A stretch of 64,000 nt of DNA from SH-MAG3 sp036374995 (GCA_036374995.1 DASUSS010000108.1:186001-250000); one strand, 5' to 3'; positions 8,444 to 18,235 are shown, counted from the first letter of the stretch. The notes: generated from the sequence alone by a model not told the origin. Translations and numbers: made by a program.

Positions 8444-9496
8444 ATGCGGCGCGCGGTGTTCAACATGCGTGACGAGCGCCCGGTGTGGACACCGCCCCCG
8501 TCATTCATCGAACGGCTGCGCGCGGCACTGCCCCGCGACTGGGACCTCGTCGACGTCGCCGCACCCGTGAGCGGCCGGGGCGACGGCAGCGGAGCGAGTG
8601 ACGAAGCGATCCGCGCCATTGCCGGCGCCGAGATCTACTTCGGGCTCGGTCTGCCGAGGGAACTCCTGCTCGCCGCGCTCGCCGGGCCACGACGCCTGCG
8701 CTGGATCCACACGGGCGCGGCCGGGGTGCGCTCTCTCCTGCAACCGGAGCTCGTCGCGAGCGACATCGTGCTCACGAATTCGGCCGGCGTTCACGCGGAG
8801 CCGATCGCGGAATCAGTGATCGGCATGATGCTGCATTTCGCGCGCGGCTTCGACCATGCCGTGCGCGGCCAGGCCCGCGCGGAGTGGCGCGCGGACCTCT
8901 ACGAGCGTGGGGAGAGCGGGGTCCGCGAGCTGAGCGGCGCCACACTCGGCATCGTCGGCTACGGCGGCATCGGCCGGGCGGTCGCGCGGCGGGCCCGCGC
9001 ACTCGGCATGCGTGTGGCAGCGCTCCGCCGCCGTTCTGCCGGGACTGCGCGCGACGGCGAGGACGACGGTGTGGCAGAGGTGATCGGAGGACCGCACGCG
9101 CTCCCGCGACTGCTCGAGCAGAGCGATGTCCTCGTGCTGACCGCACCCTCGACCCGTGACACGCGTGGCATGATCGGAGCGCGCGAGCTCGCCCGTCTGC
9201 CCGATGGCGCCGTGCTGATCAACGTCGCGCGTGGCGATCTCATCGACGAGCCGGCGTTGCTGGATGCGCTCCGCACCGGCGGCCTGAGAGGAGCCGGGCT
9301 CGACGTATTCACGACCGAGCCGCTGCCGCCGGAATCACCGCTCTGGCAGCTGCCGAACGTGCTGATCACGCCGCATGTGAGCGCGACGTCACCGCACTTC
9401 TGGGAGCGCGAGGGGGAGTTGATCCTGGACAACCTGGATCGCTACCTCGACGGCCGCGTGCTGCGCAACGTCGTGGACCCTTCCGCCGGGTACTGA
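8444..9496 (+). CDS. D-2-hydroxyacid dehydrogenase, NAD-dependent
   Basis: A 350-residue oxidoreductase of the D-isomer-specific 2-hydroxyacid dehydrogenase family. The Rossmann motif GIVGYGGIGRAVARRA marks the NAD-binding domain. The catalytic triad is in place: Arg in NVARGD, Glu in DVFTTEPLP and His in ITPHVSA. Substrate-binding residues lie in TNSAGVHAEPIAESVIG. The exact substrate (glyoxylate, hydroxypyruvate, phosphoglycerate or another) cannot be told from sequence. It begins two bases after yajQ, so the two are likely co-transcribed. There is a second in-frame ATG at codon 8 that could be the real start. Confidence 0.92.
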   Translation: MRRAVFNMRDERPVWTPPPSFIERLRAALPRDWDLVDVAAPVSGRGDGSGASDEAIRAIAGAEIYFGLGLPRELLLAALAGPRRLRWIHTGAAGVRSLLQPELVASDIVLTNSAGVHAEPIAESVIGMMLHFARGFDHAVRGQARAEWRADLYERGESGVRELSGATLGIVGYGGIGRAVARRARALGMRVAALRRRSAGTARDGEDDGVAEVIGGPHALPRLLEQSDVLVLTAPSTRDTRGMIGARELARLPDGAVLINVARGDLIDEPALLDALRTGGLRGAGLDVFTTEPLPPESPLWQLPNVLITPHVSATSPHFWEREGELILDNLDRYLDGRVLRNVVDPSAGY

Positions 9497-9526
9497 CCTC
9501 CCATCACGTCCGGGAAATCCGTCCGG

Positions 9527-12253
9527 TCAGTCCACTCCGTCGAGCACGCGGCGGACCTTCTCCGCCAGGCTGTGCGGCGTATACGGTTTCTGGAGGAACG
9601 CCACATCGGCGCGCTGCACGCCGTGGCGGATGACGGCGTCATCCGTGTAGCCGCTCACGTAGAGTACCCGTACATCCGGGCGCAGCGGCTTCAGCGACTC
9701 CACGAGCTGGCGCCCGCCCATCACCGGCATCACGACATCGGTGATGACGAGGTCGACGTGGTTGTCGCGACCGGCGAGGACGCGGAGCGCTTCCGCGCCG
9801 TTGGACGCCTCGAGCACGCGATAGCCGTGCGCCCGGAGTGCGAGCACCGCGAGCCGGCGCACCGACTCATCATCCTCGACTACGAGCAGGGACTCGGAGC
9901 CGGTGAGCGAATCGTCACCGAGCTTGCGCACACGCGGTGCAGGCACGGACTTCTCGTCGGCCGCCGGCAGGATCACGCGGAACTCGGATCCGACGCCCGG
10001 CTCGCTCGTCACCTCGACGTGACCGCCGCTCTGGCGCACGATACCGTACACCATCGCCAGACCGAGGCCGGTGCCGGCGCCCGGCTGCTTGGTCGTGAAG
10101 AACGGCTCGAACACGCGCTGCATGACGTCGTGCGTCATGCCGACTCCGTGATCGCGGACGGTCAGCATGACACACGGACCGGGGCGCGCCTCGGGGTGCA
10201 GGTCGGGACTCTGCGCGAGCTCGCTGTTCGCGGTCTCGATCTCGATGCGCCCACCCTTCGGCATGGCATCGCGCGCATTGACGACGAGGTTGATCAGCAC
10301 CTGGCCGATCTGACCCTGGTCCACGCTGACGCGGCGCAACTTCGGCCCGAGCCGGGTGACCAGCTCGATGTCCTCGCCAATGATCCGCCCGAGCATCTTC
10401 TTCGTATCCTTCACGACACGGTTGAGGTCGAGCACCGTCGGCTCGAGCACGGCGCGACGGCTGAACGCGAGCAGCTGGCGAGTCAATCCGGCCGCACGCA
10501 TGCCCGCATCTCGCATCTCGCTCAGCGCCATGTACAGCGGATCATCCGGCTTCGACTGCGTGAGCAGCAATTCCGTGTGACCCGCGATGATCGTGAGCAG
10601 GTTGTTGAAGTCGTGCGCAATGCCGCCGGCGAGCTGACCCACGGCGTGCATCTTCTGCGCCTGCTGCAGCTGATCCTCGAGCGCGCGCTGGCGCGATATG
10701 TCGCGGACGATGCCCGTGAAGAAGCGCTTGCCGTCGAGGATGAAGTCGTTGACGGCGAGCTCCAGCGGGAACGTCGTTCCGTCGCCGCGCAGGCCGACGA
10801 GTTGACGGCCGCGGCCGACGCGGGGGTGGCCGGTGTGCGCGAAGCGCGCGAGGTAGTCGACGAAATTGGTGCGGTACGGCTCCGGGAGCAGGATCGAGAT
10901 GTTCGACCCCACGACCTGGTCAGCGGTATAGTCGAACATGCGCTCGGCCGCGGCGTTGAACGAGCGGATCGTGCCGTACTCGTCGATGCCGATGATGCCA
11001 TCGGTCACACCATCCATGATGGACTTGAGCAGGACATCCGCGGTGTGGCGGACGGACAGGTCACGCATCACCTTGGCGAACCCGATCAGCTCACCGTCCA
11101 GGCGCGTCGGTGCCACGATGACATTTGCCCAGAACCGGCTTCCGTCCTTGCGCACGCGCCAGCCGTCGTCCTCATGTCGCGCCTCTCGGAGTGCGGCCTT
11201 CAGCACAGCCGCCGGCCGGCCGGCATGCTGATCTTCCGCGGTGTGGAAGATGGAGGAGTGACGGCCCACTACCTCCTCTTCGCGATAGCCGAGCAGCCGC
11301 TCGGCGCCCGCGTTCCAGCTCATGATGCGGCCGTCCGGGTCGAGCATGAACAGGGCGTGATCGGCCACGCTCTCGACCAGCAGACGGAACCGCGTCTCGC
11401 TCTCGTGCAGCGCCCGCTCGGTCTGCCGGCGGGCGCTGATATCGACCGCCAGCACGACGGTCGTGTCGCTGTCGTGCGGTGACATCAGGTGCAGCAGGGC
11501 GGTTCCCGGAGTGCCGTCTGCGCGCATGAAGTCGATCTCGACCGGACCGCTCGCGCCCTCGTGAGCCAGGCCCAGATCGGCGGCGCGGCGACTCGCCTCA
11601 TCGAGCGGGATCATGCCACGCCACTGTGCCTGCCCGGTCGTCAGGTCGTCCCACGTGAAGCCGAGCATCTCGAGTAGTGCCGGATTCGCCTCGACCCAGC
11701 GGCCGTCCGGTGCCGCCACGCCGACGCCGAAGAGGTTTGCGCGGAGCAGGTGGACGAAGGCGAATTCCGTACGACGACGCGCCGCCGTCTCCTGATCCAG
11801 CCGCCTCTGCGCGTCCGCGGCATGAGCCGCATCGAGCTCCGCGCTCCTGCGCGCTCGGTGCAGGGACTCGATCAGTGCGGTCGTGACGAGACCGGCGAGC
11901 AGAAAGGCGCCGAACCAGAAGAACTGCTGCACTCCCGGTAGTGCATCGAGGAGGACGAATGCTGCGGTCGCAGCGGACAGCAGCGCGGCCGTCCGTCCGG
12001 CGAGCCGGCCGTACCAGGACGAGATGACGACAGCGGCGCCGAACGGCAGGAAGATCGCCTCGTTGCCGATGAGCCGATCGAGGACGAGGTGCACGAGCAC
12101 TGCGCCGGCGACCGTTCCCACCGAAGTCGCGATCTGCCGAAGCCGCTCACCGCCCGTCCCGATGGGGGGCGCAGCGTGCCGGGTGAACGGTTCATCGGCG
12201 CCGCGGGTCAACTGCGACCTCGCCGCCGATACTGATGAACTCGGGCCTGTCAT
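9527..12253 (-). CDS. Membrane-anchored hybrid histidine kinase with three PAS domains and a receiver
   Basis: A 908-residue sensor. Residues 40-128 hold a DUF4118/MASE-like membrane region of about four segments. A short coiled coil leads to three PAS domains (about 165-275, 285-402 and 408-522). The dimerisation helix carries the phosphorylatable His547 (GGIAHDFNNLL), of the NtrB-like type found in kinases for signals such as redox state. The ATPase domain has the N box with Asn660, DHGVGM, and GTGLGLAMVYG. A C-terminal receiver domain (790-905) has Asp840 (VITDVVMP) and the lysine in FLQKPY. All catalytic residues are present. No partner regulator is adjacent, so the output must act elsewhere. 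The 30-residue disordered N-terminus is odd. Confidence 0.93.
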   Translation of the reverse strand: MTGPSSSVSAARSQLTRGADEPFTRHAAPPIGTGGERLRQIATSVGTVAGAVLVHLVLDRLIGNEAIFLPFGAAVVISSWYGRLAGRTAALLSAATAAFVLLDALPGVQQFFWFGAFLLAGLVTTALIESLHRARRSAELDAAHAADAQRRLDQETAARRRTEFAFVHLLRANLFGVGVAAPDGRWVEANPALLEMLGFTWDDLTTGQAQWRGMIPLDEASRRAADLGLAHEGASGPVEIDFMRADGTPGTALLHLMSPHDSDTTVVLAVDISARRQTERALHESETRFRLLVESVADHALFMLDPDGRIMSWNAGAERLLGYREEEVVGRHSSIFHTAEDQHAGRPAAVLKAALREARHEDDGWRVRKDGSRFWANVIVAPTRLDGELIGFAKVMRDLSVRHTADVLLKSIMDGVTDGIIGIDEYGTIRSFNAAAERMFDYTADQVVGSNISILLPEPYRTNFVDYLARFAHTGHPRVGRGRQLVGLRGDGTTFPLELAVNDFILDGKRFFTGIVRDISRQRALEDQLQQAQKMHAVGQLAGGIAHDFNNLLTIIAGHTELLLTQSKPDDPLYMALSEMRDAGMRAAGLTRQLLAFSRRAVLEPTVLDLNRVVKDTKKMLGRIIGEDIELVTRLGPKLRRVSVDQGQIGQVLINLVVNARDAMPKGGRIEIETANSELAQSPDLHPEARPGPCVMLTVRDHGVGMTHDVMQRVFEPFFTTKQPGAGTGLGLAMVYGIVRQSGGHVEVTSEPGVGSEFRVILPAADEKSVPAPRVRKLGDDSLTGSESLLVVEDDESVRRLAVLALRAHGYRVLEASNGAEALRVLAGRDNHVDLVITDVVMPVMGGRQLVESLKPLRPDVRVLYVSGYTDDAVIRHGVQRADVAFLQKPYTPHSLAEKVRRVLDGVD

Positions 12254-12309
12254 TCGTGGATGTCCGCTGGAGGCGAGCCCGCGCGAGCCCGCGGATGAGG
12301 GGACAATCC

Positions 12310-12338
12310 AATACTGTGACAGTGGCGCGCGCTGTCAA
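12310..12338 (-). promoter_or_regulatory. Candidate promoter of the hybrid kinase gene
   Basis: A perfect minus-strand TTGACA lies at 12338-12333, with AGTATT at a spacing of 17 bases (12315-12310). The -10 match is weak, with three of six bases. It lies about 57 bases upstream of the kinase start, in the 130-base gap between the kinase and the nucleotidyltransferase. Confidence 0.35.
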
Positions 12339-12383
12339 GGCGCGGGGCCGTGCGTGCCTCTGCACGTTGCGGGCGTCGGTCGC

Positions 12384-13124
12384 TCATCGCGTAGCGGCCT
12401 GATCGGCGTACAGCCGCCGCACCTCGGCGAGCTGCTCGTGCGTGCCGATGTCGCGCCATTCCGCCGCGAGCTGGTCGTGCCGCGCGACATTCACGCCGGA
12501 GCGCGACAGCTCCAGGTAGTGCATGATGATCGACGGTGGAGAGTCGTCCGTCAGTGTATCCAGCAGTTCGGGCGCGGCGACATGGATCCCGCTGAAATCG
12601 CGCCTGTGTCGAGCACCTCTGCACGGCCGCACGAAGACCGGCTCGGCGCCACCGCGCGGGGCGTACCCGCAGAGGCCGACGTCATCGAAGACCAGAAATC
12701 GTTTCGGCGAGGGTCGCAGCACGGCGAGCGTCGCCATGCGGTCGGGCCCGCTGCCGTGATCGGCATAGAGTGCGCTCAGGTCGATGTCGGAGAACACATC
12801 GCAGTTGTGGATGAAGAACGGTGCAGTGCGCCTGAAATGATCGCGCGCGCGACGGAGCCCGCCCGCCGTATCGAGCGGGCCGTCCGGCTCGTGCGAGAAC
12901 ACCACTTCCACACCGAAACCGCCCTGATCGCGCACGAACCGACGAATCTGCTCCGGGTGCGGATGCGTGTTGATGATGAGGCGATCGGCGCCTGCGGCGA
13001 CGAGCCGGCGCGCGACGTGCTCGAGGATGGGAATGCCGCCGATGTCGACGAGCGCCTTGGGTACCTCGTGTGTCAGCGGGCGGAGCCGTGTGCCCAGGCC
13101 CGCGGCGAAGATCATGGCGTCCAT
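12384..13124 (-). CDS. Nucleotidyltransferase, sugar-1-phosphate type (MurU/RfbA-like)
   Basis: A 246-residue enzyme of the NTP-transferase superfamily, which makes nucleotide sugars. The signature AAGLGTRLRPLTHEVPKAL is at the N-terminus, with lysine in PKAL. Mid-protein motifs include HEPDGPLDTAGGL and IHNCDVFSDIDL, with the metal-binding Asp. This short form resembles MurU (N-acetylmuramate-1-phosphate uridylyltransferase) and mannose-1-phosphate guanylyltransferases. Which sugar it uses is uncertain. There is no kinase partner next to it. It is divergently arranged with the repeat protein that follows. Confidence 0.85.
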   Translation of the reverse strand: MDAMIFAAGLGTRLRPLTHEVPKALVDIGGIPILEHVARRLVAAGADRLIINTHPHPEQIRRFVRDQGGFGVEVVFSHEPDGPLDTAGGLRRARDHFRRTAPFFIHNCDVFSDIDLSALYADHGSGPDRMATLAVLRPSPKRFLVFDDVGLCGYAPRGGAEPVFVRPCRGARHRRDFSGIHVAAPELLDTLTDDSPPSIIMHYLELSRSGVNVARHDQLAAEWRDIGTHEQLAEVRRLYADQAATR

Positions 13125-13238
13125 CGCCGCAAGGTACGCGAAATCATCACGGCCCGCAGGGGCCGGTGAATCCCGGACGGTGCACGGAGCGTACGAGATC
13201 GCAAGCGCACTGAGTCCCTTTGGTTCCGGAGAGCGCCC

Positions 13239-14387
13239 ATGCGCACCCTGTGGATTCCTGCCGTTCTCGTCCTCATGAGCACGTCTGCGACCGCACAGTC
13301 ACTGGATCTCGGCGCCGGCGGGACCGGCCTGTCGATCGGCAACTCCCGCGCCTGGACGGGATTGCGCATCAACTGGCGGGACGTCGGAGTCGAACGCGTG
13401 AACGGCGTCAACGTGACGATCTGGAGTCCGGGCGACAATCCGGATTTCCGGATGAACGGGCTCGCCGTCGGCATTGTCGGCCCCGGCGTGGGTACACTGA
13501 ACGGTATCGGACTCGGCCTCGGCGGCGTGGTTGCCGAGCGCGCGATCCGCGGGGTCGCGATCGGCGGCCTCGGCGTCGTGTCGGAGGGCGCGCTCCAGGG
13601 GTTGTCGGTTGCAGGCCTCGGCGCAGTGACGCAGGGCAACGTGAGCGGCGTGAGCGTCGCCGGACTCGGCGTCGTCACGGAGGGAGACCTCGTCGGAATC
13701 GCCGCGAGCGGACTCGGCGTGGTTACCCAGGGCGGAATCACCGGCGTGGGCGTAGCCGGGCTGGGCGTGGTGAGTCAGGGTGGGATGCGGGGCGCCAGTG
13801 TGGCCGGACTCGGTGTGGTCAGCGAAGGAGCGATGACCGGCATCCACGTCGCGGGACTCGGACTCGTCAGTCAGGGCGGGATGACGGGGATCAGCGTGGC
13901 AGGCCTGGGCACCGTCGCGCAGGGCGGAATGCGCGGCCTGAACGTCGGCGGGCTCGCCGTAGTGGCGGAGGGCCGCATGGTCGGACTGAACGTCGCCGGA
14001 GCGGCGCTGGTCGGCGGCGCGGTGCGCGGCCTCAATGTCGGCGGTCTCGCCATCGTCGGCGATGCGCCGGTGGAGGGTATCTCGCTCAGCCTCGGCGCGG
14101 TGGAGAGCGGGAGCGCGATCCGCGGCGTCACGGTGGGCGGTTACCGCGTCCGCGCACCGAACGTGGACGGTCTCTCGGCCGGCATCGCGATGATGCGGAC
14201 GCAGAACCTGCGCGGGCTCGGCATCGCGGGATACAACGAAGTGCGCGGCGTTCAGGTCGGTGTGACGATCGGCATCTACAACACGGCCGACGTGCTGAAC
14301 GGCGTGCAGATCGGACTGCTCAACCGCGCGAAGAACAACCGGCCGCCGTTCCGCTGGCTGCCGATCCTGAATGCGCATTTCGATTGA
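13239..14387 (+). CDS. Secreted protein with 16-residue tandem repeats, predicted solenoid
   Basis: A 382-residue protein. It has a signal peptide (MRTLWIPAVLVLMSTSATAQ). From about residue 100 to 290 it consists of roughly a dozen tandem repeats of exactly 16 residues, with consensus G-x-S-V-A-G-L-G-V-V-T-Q-G-G-M-T. Alternating Val/Ala and Gly points to a right- or left-handed beta-solenoid or a beta barrel. The last 90 residues break the pattern but keep the GxxVG character and end LLNRAKNNRPPFRWLPILNA. I infer an outer-membrane or surface location. The function is unknown. An RBS-like GGAGAG precedes the ATG. Confidence 0.85.
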   Translation: MRTLWIPAVLVLMSTSATAQSLDLGAGGTGLSIGNSRAWTGLRINWRDVGVERVNGVNVTIWSPGDNPDFRMNGLAVGIVGPGVGTLNGIGLGLGGVVAERAIRGVAIGGLGVVSEGALQGLSVAGLGAVTQGNVSGVSVAGLGVVTEGDLVGIAASGLGVVTQGGITGVGVAGLGVVSQGGMRGASVAGLGVVSEGAMTGIHVAGLGLVSQGGMTGISVAGLGTVAQGGMRGLNVGGLAVVAEGRMVGLNVAGAALVGGAVRGLNVGGLAIVGDAPVEGISLSLGAVESGSAIRGVTVGGYRVRAPNVDGLSAGIAMMRTQNLRGLGIAGYNEVRGVQVGVTIGIYNTADVLNGVQIGLLNRAKNNRPPFRWLPILNAHFD

Positions 14388-14391
14388 CGCC

Positions 14392-15477
14392 TCATTCGTC
14401 GAAGAGAGCCAGCTGGCCGTGCCGGTGCGGGCGCCGGAACGCGGCCGTGGACAGCGCATACCGGCTCGCGTCCTCCTCGTAGCCGGCCCTCCTGCGGGCC
14501 GCGCGGAAGAGCGCACCGATCTGGTCCGCCATCTCGCCCGTGCCGCGGCCGCGCACACCCCACGTCGAATCGTACAGCCGGCCGCCGCGCATGCTGCGCA
14601 CCCGGTTCAGCACCTTCTCCTTCCGATCCGGGAAATGGTGCGTGAGCCAGTCCTCGAACAGCGGAGCGACGGCGTGCGGCAGTCGGAGCATGACATAGCC
14701 CGCCCACTTCGCGCCGGCGTCGCGCGCGGCACCCAGAATGGCACCGGCTTCTTCGTCCGTGATCGCCGGAATGATCGGCGCAACCATGACGCCGACCGGA
14801 ATGCCCGCCGTCGCGAGCTTCTCGATCGCGAGCAGCCGCCGGCGCGGCGTCGAAGTACGCGGCTCCATCACCCGCTGGAGCTTCTCATCCAGCGTCGTGA
14901 TCGAAATGCTCACGGATGCGGCCTCGTGACGCGCGAGCTCGCCCAGCACATCGATGTCGCGTGTCACGAGATGGTTCTTCGTGATCAGGCTCACCGGATT
15001 GCGGAATTCGGCGAGGACCTCGAGACAGCCGCGCGTCAGCCGGAGCTTCCGCTCGACCGGCTGATAACAGTCCGTTACGCCGCTGATCACGATCGTCTCC
15101 GGACTGTACGACTTCTTCATCAGCTCGTTGCGCAGCAGCAGTGGCGCGTCCTCCTTCACCAGGATTCTCGTCTCGAAGTCGATGCCCGCGCTGAAGCCGA
15201 GATACTCGTGGAACGGACGCGCATAGCAGTAGATGCAGCCGTGCTCGCAGCCGCGGTACGGATTGATGCTGACGGAGAAGCCGATGTCCGGGCTGTCATT
15301 GCGCGCGAGGATCGTCCGCGTGGTGTCGCGCAGGAACTGCGTACGCGGCAGCGGCAGCTCATCTGCGGCCAGGTCCGCATCGAGCGTGTCGCCGTCCGGG
15401 ACGATCTCGACCGGCTCGAAGCGGTTCGGCGGATTGAACGCGGCGCCGCGTCCCCGGATCGAGTAGAGGCCTGTCAC
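14392..15477 (-). CDS. PA0069-family radical SAM protein
   Basis: About 361 residues. The family is related to spore photoproduct lyase. The cluster motif is CEHGCIYCYAR, with three cysteines spaced C-x3-C-x2-C, preceded by GFSVSINPYRG. Further family motifs include SGVTDCYQPVE and TKNHLVTRDIDVLGELA. The start is moved to the GTG at 15477 because GAAGGAAG is five bases upstream of it; a GTG two codons earlier is an alternative. The substrate of PA0069-type proteins is not firmly known. It converges with the repeat protein four bases away and has no obvious operon partner. Confidence 0.92.
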   Translation of the reverse strand: MTGLYSIRGRGAAFNPPNRFEPVEIVPDGDTLDADLAADELPLPRTQFLRDTTRTILARNDSPDIGFSVSINPYRGCEHGCIYCYARPFHEYLGFSAGIDFETRILVKEDAPLLLRNELMKKSYSPETIVISGVTDCYQPVERKLRLTRGCLEVLAEFRNPVSLITKNHLVTRDIDVLGELARHEAASVSISITTLDEKLQRVMEPRTSTPRRRLLAIEKLATAGIPVGVMVAPIIPAITDEEAGAILGAARDAGAKWAGYVMLRLPHAVAPLFEDWLTHHFPDRKEKVLNRVRSMRGGRLYDSTWGVRGRGTGEMADQIGALFRAARRRAGYEEDASRYALSTAAFRRPHRHGQLALFDE

Positions 15478-15655
15478 TTGCACCTTCCTTCGTGCAGGTA
15501 CGCGATTCGATCGCGGAGGAGGTGTGGCCGATCAGAGGAAGTCGAGGGACCCGAGGCACGACTCACCGGTCCGCAAGGGCCACGAGGTGGCGCAGCACCG
15601 GAGCGACAGGGCGACGGCGATCCGGGCCCCGACGTCCGTCGGGCACACTGCGAGG

Positions 15656-16870
15656 CTAGCCGATGTGCGTCCGGAGTGCTTGCGCGAGATCGCGCGGATT
15701 CGTGCGGCGCAGCACGACCTCCGGCGTGTCGTGCCACGCCGCAGCCTCGTTCAGCGCGGCCGCGATGTCCCGCCGGACGGCATCCGTCAGTCTGACGCCA
15801 TCCTCGACGTGCAGCGACCTGACCTCGAACGTGCCGTCGCGTCGATGCGCCTTCGCATCCACGCGGGCGACGATCTCGCCGCGGCGCAGCAGAGGCAGCA
15901 CGTAGTAGCCGTACTGCCGCTTCGGCGCGGGCGTGTAGCATTCGATCCGATAATCGAAGCCGAACATGATTCGAGCGCGCGTCCGGTCCCACACGAGCGG
16001 ATCGAAGGGTGAGAGCAGCGTGGTGAGCTTCGGCTTCAGGCCACCGTCCGCGGCGAGCTGTGCGACATCGCGATGATCCGGGTGGACGTAGCCGGAGTCG
16101 CGCCATCCATCCACCTGCACCTCGATCAGCGATCCGGCCGCGGCGAGGTCACGCACGCGCTGCGGTGTATCACGCTTCGACATCCGATAGTAATCGGCCA
16201 CCCAGCGGGCCTGCGCGACGCCCAGCGCCTTCACGGATCGCTCGATGAGCCGGCGCTCGACGTCCTCTTTCGGCGGCAGCAAGGCGTCGGACCACGTCGC
16301 GTGCACCCGTTCGCGCAGGTCGTACACACGCTGGAACGCCTGCCTGCGCGCAACCATCAGGTGGCCGGACGTGAACAGCGCCTCGAGTGCGCGCTTCTCC
16401 GGCTTCCACTCCCACCATCCCGATGAGGCGCCGGCGCGCCGCTCGAAGTCCGCCGAGCGCACTGCGCCGTTCTCCCGGACGTGCGCGAGCACGCGATCGA
16501 GCTCGTGCCGATGCTGCGCGACCCACTGGGCGCGGTACTTCCACCCCATGCGCTCCGGGTCGAGCATGCGATGGCGGACGAGCGCGTAATCCTCGATCGG
16601 CAGAAAGCACGCCTCGTGTGCCCAGTACTCGAACAGTGCGCCTTCGGCCAGCAGCTCATCGAGCCAGCCCGCATCGTACGCACCCAGCCGGCTGAACAGA
16701 ACCATGTAGGGACTGCGCGCGACGACGCTGATCGTGTCGATCTGGAGCACACCCATCCGCCGGATGGCGGCGAGGACGTCGTCCTTCCGGGCGCGGCGGC
16801 GCGGCCGGCGGTCGAGCCCCTGTGCGTGCAGGTGCAGGCGGCGCGCTGCAGTGGCCGTCAGGCGCAGCAC
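15656..16870 (-). CDS. Winged-helix crosslink-repair DNA glycosylase, YcaQ-like
   Basis: About 404 residues. The protein is a HTH_42/YcaQ family member, named for enzymes that unhook interstrand DNA crosslinks. Seen: an N-terminal winged-helix segment (LAAIRRMGVLQIDTISVVAR), the central FEYWAHEACFLP, and the C-terminal catalytic region LLSPFDPLVWDRTRA, where homologues keep a QxQ/QxD-type motif. The start at 16870 (GTG) is chosen because a longer form would overlap the upstream gene by 90 bases. It is four bases downstream of the DUF885 gene, so it may be co-transcribed. The protein probably acts in DNA alkylation or crosslink repair. Confidence 0.85.
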   Translation of the reverse strand: MLRLTATAARRLHLHAQGLDRRPRRRARKDDVLAAIRRMGVLQIDTISVVARSPYMVLFSRLGAYDAGWLDELLAEGALFEYWAHEACFLPIEDYALVRHRMLDPERMGWKYRAQWVAQHRHELDRVLAHVRENGAVRSADFERRAGASSGWWEWKPEKRALEALFTSGHLMVARRQAFQRVYDLRERVHATWSDALLPPKEDVERRLIERSVKALGVAQARWVADYYRMSKRDTPQRVRDLAAAGSLIEVQVDGWRDSGYVHPDHRDVAQLAADGGLKPKLTTLLSPFDPLVWDRTRARIMFGFDYRIECYTPAPKRQYGYYVLPLLRRGEIVARVDAKAHRRDGTFEVRSLHVEDGVRLTDAVRRDIAAALNEAAAWHDTPEVVLRRTNPRDLAQALRTHIG

Positions 16871-16874
16871 GGGC

Positions 16875-18206
16875 TCAGCGGAGCGCCGAGGGCAGCCGCG
16901 GCGTGGACAGCAGCTCCGTGAACACCTGCCACCTGCGTGCCGGGTCACCCACGGTGCCGCCATTCCGCTCGACGTAGTCGGCGACGAGGTCGCGGCCGTA
17001 GTTGTAGTTGATCACGTAGCTGCGATAGGTATCGAAGAAGCGGACCCGCTGCTGCGCCCGCGCGGGTTCCATCAGCGCGTACGTGTTGAGCCATGCCGCC
17101 GCGGAGTCTGCGCTGATCGACCCGTCGAGATAGGCGCGCGCGGCCTCGTTGCCGGCGTAACTCAGCCGCTGCACGAGCGTGCGGATGCGGGCATACTCCT
17201 CCGCACGGGACGGGTCGAGGCCGGCGAGCGGGAACAGCACGTCACGCTCGAAGTCGACCCGGTCGTCACCCGGAAACGCAACGTCGATTCCGTAGTTCGC
17301 GCTGCCTTCTGCGATCAGCGACTGCGGGCTGTACAGCGGATAGACGCTGTACTCCGGCCAGCCGCGGCCGCGCACCAGACTCTCCTCCAGCAACACGTTG
17401 TAGACGTGATGCCCCGGGTATCCCTCGTGTGCACCGAGATCGATCGCGCGATCGATGAAGATCGGCAGATCCGTGTTGATCTGGATCACGCTGGCGTTGC
17501 CGCCCTGGTACCAGTTGTAGCCGCTCCACGGCTTGTCCGTGACGTACTCCAGCGTGAAAGTCTCGTTCGCAGGCAGCCGGAGGTTGGCCGCGGTGCGACG
17601 GCGCGCTTCCGCGATCGCCGCCTCGAACACGGTGTCGAGCCGCTCGCGCGGAATGACGAAGTCGCGCTTGTACGCCTCGAGTCGCGCCGCCACGGGTCCC
17701 GTACCCGGCAGCGCGCCGTCGAGGCTGTCGAGCAGTGCCCGGAAATGACTCTCGTCGTAGGTCGGCGCGGTCGCGTCGTAGAGTGCCCGGGACTCCTCGT
17801 CGAAGGACAGGCGCTCGCCCCGGAGCATGCGCACGTAGGCGGCCAGTGCCTCGAGCTGACGCGTGAGGTAGCTCCGGCGCAGCCGGACGAGCTCGGAAGC
17901 AGCGCTCACATCGCTCATGCCGATCTCCGCGATCAGCTGCCGCGCGCGTGCCGTGATCGAGTCGAGCGGCGCCCCGGCCGCCGCCGCTTCCTCGCGCCAC
18001 TCGGGCGGACCGTAGTAGGCGTCGACGTAACCGGCGTCGTGCTCTCCGACCGCGAGGACGAGCTTCACGTACCGTTCGGCGAGCGGCGTCATCATGCTGT
18101 CCGCGCGGGCGTCGATCACGGCGGCATCCTCCTCATGCGAGGCATCCGCGCTGCACGCCGCGAGCACGATCGCGAGCACGGCCGCGGCGGCGACAGGTCG
18201 GGACAA
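16875..18206 (-). CDS. DUF885 family lipoprotein, predicted metallopeptidase
   Basis: About 443 residues. DUF885 proteins are M32-like zinc peptidase relatives. The zinc motif HEGYPGHH is at about 260-267, and a downstream conserved block, EGSANYGIDVAF, replaces the typical EGWALY glutamate segment. The start is set at the TTG at 18206 because AGGAGG lies four bases upstream; a GTG at 18239 would overlap the previous gene. The N-terminus then reads as a lipoprotein signal (VAAAAVLAIVLAACS), so it is placed on the periplasmic face or outer membrane. It is downstream of a small membrane protein gene and upstream of the YcaQ-like gene. Confidence 0.9.
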   Translation of the reverse strand: MSRPVAAAAVLAIVLAACSADASHEEDAAVIDARADSMMTPLAERYVKLVLAVGEHDAGYVDAYYGPPEWREEAAAAGAPLDSITARARQLIAEIGMSDVSAASELVRLRRSYLTRQLEALAAYVRMLRGERLSFDEESRALYDATAPTYDESHFRALLDSLDGALPGTGPVAARLEAYKRDFVIPRERLDTVFEAAIAEARRRTAANLRLPANETFTLEYVTDKPWSGYNWYQGGNASVIQINTDLPIFIDRAIDLGAHEGYPGHHVYNVLLEESLVRGRGWPEYSVYPLYSPQSLIAEGSANYGIDVAFPGDDRVDFERDVLFPLAGLDPSRAEEYARIRTLVQRLSYAGNEAARAYLDGSISADSAAAWLNTYALMEPARAQQRVRFFDTYRSYVINYNYGRDLVADYVERNGGTVGDPARRWQVFTELLSTPRLPSALR

Positions 18207-18235
18207 GGCTCCTCCTCGGGGTGTCGCGCGCCGCC

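Noticed and set aside
9572..11482. A 636-codon open frame on the plus strand under the histidine kinase
   Set aside because: Only the minus strand contains the kinase motifs; this frame has no domain signature.
16871..16963. A longer form of the YcaQ-like protein
   Set aside because: It would overlap the DUF885 gene by about 90 bases and has no family match in the added residues.
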